Of a stretch of DNA of 9,491 bases, positions 1 through 8,181 are shown piece after piece. The stretch is taken from contig JAGVEP010000096.1 in NCBI GenBank assembly GCA_020058145.1, positions 1-9,491 on the forward strand, read 5' to 3'. Within the stretch, counting starts at the first letter, position 1. Each line of letters opens with the position of its first letter. The notes beneath the pieces are model-generated. The model was not told where the DNA came from and did not search any database. It was given only the letters and a program-made list of their open reading frames with translations. Both the position numbers and the translations under genes were made by a program. The DNA is from Phycisphaerae bacterium. GTDB taxonomy: Bacteria; Planctomycetota; Phycisphaerae; UBA1845; Fen-1342.

Positions 1-578
1 CGCTGGGCGTGGCACGCATGATGCAATTCTGGGCACCGCCGATGCTGCTGGCGATCGGCATGGGCGTGGCCGTCGTGTGGCGGCATCTGGCCGGGGCCGT
101 GTTTCGCCGGCCGGCGCCCGTGCTGCTGTCGGTCGTCGGCCTCGGGGTGCTGCCGCTGGTGTACATGATTCGCGAGCCGCTGGAGTGCCGCTACTACATC
201 TACCACGATTTCCCGGCGGTGCTGAAGACCCTGGGGCAGATGCGGCAGCCGGGGGAGCCGGTCTATGTGGAGCTTTTCGCCGTACCGTGCGTGCGCTACT
301 ACGCTCCCGACCTGGCGCCGCCGGTGGTATTCACGCCTGTGGCGGCGGGGACCATCCTCAAACCCGGCAGCGACCCGGAGGCGCTCGCGCGTGGCGTGGC
401 GCTAAGCGCATTCACACGCTGCTGGGTGCTCGGCACCAGCGAATTCCCGAATACGCTCGAGCGCGCGGAGTTGCAGGCCATTCGCAAGCAGGGTTTCAAT
501 GTGGAAGTGGTCGAGCGGCGCGGCCACCCGTGGACGGCCAGCGGCGCTGCGGAATTGCTGCGCGCCACGCGCCACTGA
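1..578 (+). CDS. C-terminal part of a membrane protein, probably GT-C/GT39-like glycosyltransferase (5' end outside window)
   Basis: The frame is open to the left edge (first complete codon at position 3) and ends with TGA at 576-578, so this is the 3' end of a longer gene; the GTG at 9 need not be its start. The visible 190 or so residues begin with two hydrophobic segments, about residues 4-22 (MMQFWAPPMLLAIGMG and following) and 35-52 (APVLLSVVGLGVLPLVYMI), and then a soluble tail containing RQPGEPVYVELFAVPCVRYYAP. Membrane segments followed by a short extracytoplasmic domain with a 'PGEPVYV...a.P..RYY' stretch resemble the C-terminus of polyprenyl-phosphate-sugar-dependent GT-C enzymes (PMT/ArnT type). 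The catalytic N-terminal loop is not visible, so function is inferred only from this tail. A plain membrane protein of unknown function is the alternative. Repeats begin 5 bases after the stop. Confidence 0.5.
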   Translation, partial: LGVARMMQFWAPPMLLAIGMGVAVVWRHLAGAVFRRPAPVLLSVVGLGVLPLVYMIREPLECRYYIYHDFPAVLKTLGQMRQPGEPVYVELFAVPCVRYYAPDLAPPVVFTPVAAGTILKPGSDPEALARGVALSAFTRCWVLGTSEFPNTLERAELQAIRKQGFNVEVVERRGHPWTASGAAELLRATRH

Positions 579-582
579 AACC

Positions 583-652
583 GTAGCGGCCGAGCTCCGT
601 ACCGGCCGTGTAGCGGCCGGGCTCCGTACCGGCCGTGTAGCGGCCGAGCTCC
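583..652. repeat. 27-bp tandem repeat, about 2.6 copies
   Basis: GTAGCGGCC starts at 583, 610 and 637, an exact 27-bp period; the third copy breaks off after GAGCTCC. Copies differ by a G/A change in the middle (GGGCTCC versus GAGCTCC). Each complete unit holds the inverted arms CGGCCG...CGGCCG around a 10-base loop. The same core recurs at 9292-9491, where it is fused to a second palindrome to make a 60-bp unit. It lies immediately after the stop of the left membrane protein gene. Confidence 0.9.
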
Positions 653-663
653 TGCTTTGCTGC

Positions 664-766
664 TGCGAGAACCCGTTCTCGCACACCGCTGGGCGGGAAG
701 CCTCTCCCGCGGCCATCGGAGCGGGAAGGGGATTCCCGCGGCAGAGCGTCCGAGAGATGATTCTCG
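664..766. repeat. Cluster of four short hairpins between genes
   Basis: Four inverted repeats follow one another. 664-683 is TGCGAGAACCCGTTCTCGCA (9-bp arms, 2-base loop). 693-710 has arms GCGGGA/TCCCGC. 721-739 has arms GCGGGAA/TTCCCGC. 751-766 has arms CGAGA/TCTCG. The two middle hairpins are variants of one element, both followed by GGC. The first and last both end in TTCTCGCA. No T-run follows any of them, so they look like REP-like dispersed palindromes more than terminators. The remaining gap up to 828 shows no promoter I can defend. Confidence 0.75.
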
Positions 767-828
767 CAGGCGCCGGCACGTGTAGCGCTTCGAAACCAAG
801 ACCGCGTTTCGGTATCATGCGGGGCGCT

Positions 829-2193
829 ATGCCGAGACCCCGCAAACGGCGCGGCCCGCAAAGGCCGCCCTTGCACATCTCCGAAATCCTCGCCTGGGCC
901 GACGCCCACCACCGGCTCACCGGGCAATGGCCCGCCCGAGCCGCGGGCACCATTGTCGCCGCACCATGGGATACCTGGCAGGCGGTCGATATGGCTCTGA
1001 AAAGCGGAAGACGCGGGCTCAGGGACGGCTCGTCGCTGGCCCGGTTCCTGGCGAAGTACCGCGGCCGGCGCAATAAACACGCGCTGCCGCACCTCAGCAC
1101 GAGCCAGATTCTTAGCTGGGCCGACGCCCACCAGCGGCGCACCGGGAGCTGGCCCGCCAAAGATTCGGGTCCGATCTCCACGGCGCCAGGCGAGACCTGG
1201 CAGGCGGTCGAGATGGCTCTGAGGAACGGAAGACGCGGGCTCCGGGGCAGCTCGTCGCTGGCCGGGCTCCTTGCGAAGTGCCGCGGGCGGCGCAATAAAC
1301 AGGCGCTGCCGCACATCAGCGTGAGCCAGATTCTTAGCTGGGCCGACGCCCACCACCGCCGCACGGGGACGTGGCCCGCCCACGACAATGGTCCGATTGC
1401 CGGGGTCCCAGGCGAAACTTGGGGGGCGGTTCAGTCGGCTCTCACAGCGGGACTGCGCGGCCTGCCCGGCGGCTCGTCCCTGGTCAAGCTACTCGCGCGG
1501 CACCATCGTAAGCGCAACCGACTGGCTCCGCCGCGCTTGGCCGTGCCACAAATCCTCGCCTGGGCCGATCAACACCGGCAGCGCACCGGTAAATGGCCGA
1601 CAGACCACGCGGGCCCAATTCCCACGGCGCCCGGCGAGAGCTGGGGCGGGGTTGAACATGCCTTGAAAATTGGCCGACGTGGCCTTTCCGGCGGCTCGTC
1701 TATCGGCAGACTACTCGCGCAGTATGGTCGCAAACTCAACCTCGCGGCACAGCCACCGTTCACCCTTTCCCAGATCCTCGCGTGGGCGGATGCTCATCAC
1801 GAGCGGACCGGACGCTGGCCAGCCGCGCTCAGCGGTCCTATTCCGGAGCAGCCCGGCGAGAACTGGAACAAAGTCGCCATGGCACTCTATCAAGGGGGAC
1901 GGGGTCTGCCCGGCGGCGATTCGCTCGCGCAGGTCCTGCTCCGCTACCGTGGCGTCCGCAGATGTGCGCATCGCCCGCGCCTGACCGTGAAACAAATCCT
2001 CCGCTGGGCAAAGGCGCACTACCGCCGAACGGGGCATTGGCCGCAAGTCAACTCGGGCGCCATTCCCGAGGCTCCCGACAACAATTGGAACAGCATTGAT
2101 GCCGCGCTGACCCGCGGCTCCCGCGGTCTGCCCGCGGGCCTCTCACTACGCAAGCTGCTGGTCCAGCAACGTGGGTTCGTCGGCAAGACGTGA
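829..2193 (+). CDS. Protein of six tandem 74-residue W-A-D / TGxWP repeats, function unknown
   Basis: About 454 residues: a short basic N-terminus (MPRPRKRRGPQRPP) and then six units that fill the rest. Numbering each unit 1-74, the invariant or nearly invariant positions are I6 L7 x W9 A10 D11 x H13, T17 G18 x W20 P21, G26, I28, P32, W36, A42 L43, G46 x R48 G49 L50, S55 L56 and L60. The sixth unit ends early at the C-terminus. There is no signal peptide, membrane segment or cysteine motif, so it is probably cytoplasmic. The high Arg/Lys/His content, the very basic N-terminus and the helix-like pattern make nucleic-acid binding plausible, loosely like helicase-associated (HA) modules, but this is inference. 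Similar repeats seem to occur in planctomycete hypothetical proteins (from memory, not searched). The start is uncertain: ATG 817 in the same frame would add four residues, and neither ATG has a clear ribosome binding site. The frame is also open further upstream through repeats, which I treat as non-coding. Confidence 0.85.
   Translation: MPRPRKRRGPQRPPLHISEILAWADAHHRLTGQWPARAAGTIVAAPWDTWQAVDMALKSGRRGLRDGSSLARFLAKYRGRRNKHALPHLSTSQILSWADAHQRRTGSWPAKDSGPISTAPGETWQAVEMALRNGRRGLRGSSSLAGLLAKCRGRRNKQALPHISVSQILSWADAHHRRTGTWPAHDNGPIAGVPGETWGAVQSALTAGLRGLPGGSSLVKLLARHHRKRNRLAPPRLAVPQILAWADQHRQRTGKWPTDHAGPIPTAPGESWGGVEHALKIGRRGLSGGSSIGRLLAQYGRKLNLAAQPPFTLSQILAWADAHHERTGRWPAALSGPIPEQPGENWNKVAMALYQGGRGLPGGDSLAQVLLRYRGVRRCAHRPRLTVKQILRWAKAHYRRTGHWPQVNSGAIPEAPDNNWNSIDAALTRGSRGLPAGLSLRKLLVQQRGFVGKT
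871..2190 (+). repeat. 222-bp coding tandem repeat, six units
   Basis: The first tryptophan codon of each unit lies at 895, 1117, 1339, 1561, 1783 and 2005, exactly 222 bp apart every time. Units begin at 871, 1093, 1315, 1537, 1759 and 1981. Units 1-3 are very similar at DNA level (ATTCTTAGCTGGGCCGACG occurs at both 1108 and 1330; ACCTGGCAGGCGGTCGA at both 973 and 1195), while units 4-6 are diverged. This points to recent duplication at the 5' end of an older array. Confidence 0.95.
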
Positions 2194-2218
2194 TGCTGGT
2201 GCGAGAATCTGACAGCTC

Positions 2219-2271
2219 GGTGGGCGGTGCCCACCCTACGGCTACAGCGGGCTAACCGGTTGCAAACCGGT
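2219..2271. repeat. Two perfect hairpins in the convergent gap
   Basis: 2219-2235 is GGTGGGC-GGT-GCCCACC (7-bp arms). 2255-2271 is ACCGGTT-GCA-AACCGGT (7-bp arms), followed by CCCACAC. They sit between the convergent ends of the six-unit protein gene and the dihydroorotate-dehydrogenase-like gene. Neither is followed by a T-run on either strand. They may slow transcription from both sides, but they look more like dispersed genomic palindromes. The second resembles the right-edge palindrome, which is followed by CACAC in the same way. Confidence 0.7.
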
Positions 2272-2287
2272 CCCACACCTTACGCCC

Positions 2288-2328
2288 TTATCACCCTATC
2301 ACGTTATCACTCTGTAACGTTCACACGT
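2288..2328 (-). repeat. 8-bp periodic tract giving stop codons in all three minus frames
   Basis: On the plus strand TATCAC recurs every 8 bases (2289, 2297, 2305), continuing in degenerate form (TGTAACGT, TCACACGT) into the end of the neighbouring gene. On the minus strand this reads TGATAA, TGATAG, TGATAA at 8-base spacing. Since 8 is not a multiple of 3, each reading frame meets a double stop. The tract lies directly downstream of the stop of the dihydroorotate-dehydrogenase-like gene. Confidence 0.7.
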
Positions 2329-3310
2329 AGCTATTCAGCGTCTTCATGTAGTTGGCACGCTCGAAAGCCGCCGGGTCCGCGCAGGCCTTCTGGCTCATGC
2401 TGCCCTTCATTTGCTCGACCGACTCGTATTCGCGGTCTTCCATCCAGGCCTGTATGTCCTTGAGGATGCGCGTCAGCTCGCCGGTGCTCTTGCGGAGCAG
2501 CACCGAGCAGAGCTGGGCCACATCCGCACCGGCCATCAGGACCTTGAGCACGTCGCGCCCGGTCGCGATACCCGTCGTCGCCGCCAAACTCCCCTTGATG
2601 CGCCCATACAGGATCGCGACCCAGCGCAGCGGCAGCCGCATCTCGAACGGCGTACTGAGTACCAGGTCCGGTACCACCTCCAGCGTGTCGAGATTGATGT
2701 CCGGCTGGTAGAAACGGTTGAACAGCACGAGGCCGCTGGCGCCCCCCTCGTCCAGGCGCTGGGCCATGGCAGCCAGCGAGCTGAAATAGGGTCCGAGCTT
2801 GACGGCCACGGGAATTTTCACGTGCGACTTGACCGCTTTCAGAATCTGTAGGTAGCGGTTTTCCACGTCCGGAGCATGCAGGCTCGGATCCGCGGCCACG
2901 TAGTAGACGTTCAACTCCAGCGCGCTGGCCCCCGCCTGTTCCAACCGGGTGGCATAGTCGATCCAGCCACCCACGGTGGACCCGTTCAGGCTGGCAATGA
3001 CGGGGATGTCGACCGCCAGCTTGGTTTTGCGAATGTGCTCGAGGTACTCGTCGGGCTCCAGCCGGTAGTCCTGCGCCGTCGGGAAATAGGTGAGCGACTC
3101 GGCGAAGCTCTCCGTGCCCTGTGTGGAGAGATGATCGAGTTCCGACGTCTCGTGGGTGATCTGTTCCTCAAACAGCGAGTGCAAGACCACCGCCGCGGCA
3201 CCCCCGTCCTCCAGCTCGCGGATACTGTCCACGCGCGCGGTGAGCGGGCCCGCCGACGCCACCAGGGGGTTCTTTAGTTTCAGGCCCAAATATGTCGTTG
3301 AGAGGTCCAT
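2321..3310 (-). CDS. Dihydroorotate dehydrogenase-like FMN protein (not true PyrD)
   Basis: 329 residues, the usual length for the DHO_dh TIM-barrel family, starting MDLSTTYLGLKLKNPLVASAGP, which is the typical N-terminal strand. Other family landmarks are ASLNG at 106-110, LELNV at 131-135, VAVKLGP at 168-174 and the phosphate-binding end GIATGRDVLKVLMAGADVAQL at 247-267. In class 1 enzymes the LELNV strand continues as SCPN with a catalytic Cys (Ser in class 2); here it reads NVYYVAADP, so the catalytic base is missing and dihydroorotate oxidation is unlikely. The protein belongs to the unassigned 'dihydroorotate dehydrogenase-like' group that, as I recall, often neighbours pyruvate:ferredoxin oxidoreductase genes. 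It starts 102 bases after the nifJ stop on the same strand and is probably cotranscribed, so a flavin-dependent redox step linked to ferredoxin is the best guess. The substrate is unknown. Confidence 0.9.
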   Translation of the reverse strand: MDLSTTYLGLKLKNPLVASAGPLTARVDSIRELEDGGAAAVVLHSLFEEQITHETSELDHLSTQGTESFAESLTYFPTAQDYRLEPDEYLEHIRKTKLAVDIPVIASLNGSTVGGWIDYATRLEQAGASALELNVYYVAADPSLHAPDVENRYLQILKAVKSHVKIPVAVKLGPYFSSLAAMAQRLDEGGASGLVLFNRFYQPDINLDTLEVVPDLVLSTPFEMRLPLRWVAILYGRIKGSLAATTGIATGRDVLKVLMAGADVAQLCSVLLRKSTGELTRILKDIQAWMEDREYESVEQMKGSMSQKACADPAAFERANYMKTLNSYV

Positions 3311-3316
3311 GGTGGG

Positions 3317-3322
3317 TCCTTT
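3317..3322 (-). promoter_or_regulatory. Ribosome binding site of the dihydroorotate dehydrogenase-like gene
   Basis: AAAGGA on the minus strand, six bases before the ATG at 3308-3310. It supports that start and shows that this cell does use Shine-Dalgarno pairing for some genes. Confidence 0.6.
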
Positions 3323-3376
3323 CGCGTATCACCGCACTCCCGAGTTCCGCGCGGCCAGTTTTCAGTGACTTCCCGG

Positions 3377-3412
3377 CTCGGAACTCGCAACTCAGCACTC
3401 GAAACCAAGAAC

Positions 3413-3428
<16 letters not shown>
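3377..3428 (-). repeat. 7-bp tandem repeat (consensus GAGTTCT) at the 3' end of nifJ
   Basis: Read on the minus strand, seven consecutive heptads and a final GAG fit the consensus GAGTTCT (variants GAGGGCT, TGGTTTC, GAGTGCT, GAGTTGC, GAGTTCC) with no indels. The first two heptads encode the last residues of NifJ (PSSEG) and provide its TGA at 3413-3415; the rest lies in the gap before the next gene. In reading frame 1 the heptad gives no protein pattern, since 7 is not a multiple of 3. Confidence 0.8.
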
Positions 3429-7030
<3,602 letters not shown>

Positions 7031-7038
7031 AGGTCGAT

Positions 7039-7044
7039 TCTCCC
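7039..7044 (-). promoter_or_regulatory. Ribosome binding site of nifJ
   Basis: GGGAGA on the minus strand, eight bases before ATG 7030. It decides the start in favour of 7030 over the in-frame GTG at 7048, which would lie upstream of this site. Confidence 0.6.
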
Positions 7045-7316
7045 GCACTACTTTCGGAGCGACCGGGGTCCCGAGTGGTCAACGCCGCGCGGACTCCCAG
7101 CCGTTTGGTCGGTCGTGGTCCAAAACCGGTTTCGTAACCGATTCAGTCGGCGCATGCAAGCCGCGTTCCAGCCCGCCGGGCGTACAGGAAAAGCGTCACG
7201 AAGGTGGGTGAACGGCATAGCGCAGGGGACAGCCTGAAACGCTGAACGGTTATAGCCGGAAGCGAGCGCTGCCCCGCATCCGTTGTGGAATTCTGCGCAC
7301 TCGCGTGGGGAACACT
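7045..7316. other. Gap between hypB-like gene and nifJ, no gene seen
   Basis: Minus-strand leader of nifJ. Open frames here are short and lack family features or ribosome binding sites. It contains a 10-base palindrome AAACCGGTTT (7123-7132) and, on the minus strand, a -10-like TATAAC near 7247-7252 without a matching -35. The length suggests nifJ has its own promoter, but I cannot place it. Confidence 0.4.
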
Positions 7317-8015
7317 TCAGGTCGGCAGTCCGACGGGCTCCAACCCCCTGGTCGGTTGTGTGGGTCGAATCCGCTGTGCGCGGACGTAGCCCAACAGCCA
7401 GCCGGCGAGGCGATCGGTCCCCACCCGGCCACGCGTGTCCGTGCAAAGCACTTCCGCGCGCGGATTCGTACGGCGTAGTTGGTGGACCAGTCCATCCAGG
7501 TCCACATGGGTTCGCGGCACGAGGTCGTACTTCGTCAGGACGACCACGGCCACACCCCGCAGCAGCGCTGGGTGCCGCTCCAACACGGTCTGGCCGCTCG
7601 ACACGCTCAGCGCGGCGATGCGCACGTGCTCGCCGAGGTCCTCGGCGGTCTGCTGCGCCAAACTGCCGGCATTCTCGATGAGGATCAAGTCAAGTTCCGA
7701 AAGGTCGAATTCACTGAGGGCCGCGTGGACATCCGCCGGCGTGAGTCGTGTGCCGGCCGTCAAATCCGCCGTCACGAGTGGAACATCCAGAGCCTCAAAC
7801 GGCGAGGTGCCCGGGCGCAAATCTCCCGCGGCGATAATCCCGACGCGAATCTTCGCACGCAGCCGCGGCAGAATAGCCGCCAGCAGCGTCGTCTTGCCGC
7901 TCCCCACCGACCCCAGCAAATTGACGCAGATGGTGCCCGCCGCATCGAGCCGCCTGCGGTTTTCTGAACTGGCGTGAACATTGACCGAAAGCTGGCTGAA
8001 TAGCGGCGCGCTCAT
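7317..8015 (-). CDS. hypB: HypB-like GTPase lacking the metal-binding residues
   Basis: 232 residues. HypB is a SIMIBI-class GTPase that delivers nickel to the [NiFe]-hydrogenase large subunit with HypA. The G-domain landmarks are present: Walker A GSVGSGKTT at 35-43, GDLRPGTSPFEAL from 64 (switch I region), ENAGSLA at 114-120 (canonical ENVGNLVCPA) and TKYDLVP at 161-167 (base recognition). The order and the ENxGxL motif favour HypB over UreG or MeaB. The metal site is gone: the canonical GCHLD reads GTRLT (T89, R90 in place of Cys-His), the Cys of NLVCP is Q121, and the N-terminal Cys cluster and His-rich stretch found in many HypBs are missing. It may be a divergent HypB or a GTPase with another partner. 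The start at ATG 8015 has GGAGAA just upstream; the ATG at 8030 would precede it. It lies 166 bases downstream of the hypF stop on the same strand. The last 20 residues are a Pro/Arg-rich tail not typical of the family. Confidence 0.8.
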   Translation of the reverse strand: MSAPLFSQLSVNVHASSENRRRLDAAGTICVNLLGSVGSGKTTLLAAILPRLRAKIRVGIIAAGDLRPGTSPFEALDVPLVTADLTAGTRLTPADVHAALSEFDLSELDLILIENAGSLAQQTAEDLGEHVRIAALSVSSGQTVLERHPALLRGVAVVVLTKYDLVPRTHVDLDGLVHQLRRTNPRAEVLCTDTRGRVGTDRLAGWLLGYVRAQRIRPTQPTRGLEPVGLPT

Positions 8016-8020
8016 TGGGC

Positions 8021-8026
8021 TTCTCC
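8021..8026 (-). promoter_or_regulatory. Ribosome binding site of the hypB-like gene
   Basis: GGAGAA on the minus strand, with five bases to ATG 8015 (seven from GGAG). It supports MSAPLFSQL as the true N-terminus over the in-frame ATG 15 bases upstream. Confidence 0.6.
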
Positions 8027-8105
8027 ACATTAGATGTGCCTACGTGCCTGGGCCTCAAAGGGAGCGAAAGAGATGTCAGTCGCCGGGCGACTCCAACCAT
8101 CTCGT

Positions 8106-8134
8106 AGCATAAGGTATCTGTGTCTGCCCGTCTA
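8106..8134 (-). promoter_or_regulatory. Weak candidate sigma-70-type promoter for hypB-like gene
   Basis: Minus strand: TAGACG (8129-8134, four of six matches to TTGACA) and TATGCT (8106-8111, four of six to TATAAT) with a 17-base spacer. It lies just downstream of the candidate hypF terminator, which is why a separate promoter here is worth noting. Chance is a real alternative. Confidence 0.2.
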
Positions 8135-8137
8135 CCG

Positions 8138-8165
8138 AAAAAAAACGCCGTGCCCGCTTACGGGC
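8138..8165 (-). terminator. Candidate intrinsic terminator after hypF
   Basis: On the minus strand the short hairpin GCCCG-TAAG-CGGGC (8152-8165) is followed six bases later by a run of eight T (8138-8145). A second pairing, CGCC with GGCG directly before the T-run, is possible. The stems are short, so termination may be partial. It lies 16 bases after the hypF stop codon. Confidence 0.4.
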
Positions 8166-8181
8166 GGAAATCGCACGCGAC

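Noticed and set aside
499..828. N-terminal extension of the six-unit protein back to 499
   Set aside because: The frame is open only because it crosses the 27-bp repeat and hairpins and overlaps the end of the left gene; the extra residues show no relation to the units.
402..1388. Long minus-strand open frames opposite the six-unit gene
   Set aside because: Their repeated peptides simply mirror the 222-bp repeat and the 27-bp tandem; the plus-strand reading has the conserved W, TGxWP and RGL pattern with many synonymous differences, so it is the real gene.
2219..2235. Intrinsic terminator for either convergent gene
   Set aside because: The 7-bp hairpin is strong but no T-run follows on either strand, so I record it as a repeat only.
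2321..3310. True pyrD of pyrimidine synthesis
   Set aside because: The catalytic Cys/Ser segment is replaced and the context is nifJ, not pyrimidine genes.
7317..8015. UreG or MeaB/ArgK-type GTPase instead of HypB
   Set aside because: The ENAGSL motif and overall spacing follow HypB ENVGNL; UreG has an ESGGDN-type motif there, and the neighbour is hypF rather than urease or mutase genes.
8031..8181. A small hypC gene between hypF and hypB
   Set aside because: HypC starts MCLxxP and is about 80 residues; no such frame exists here, and the gap holds a candidate terminator and promoter instead.
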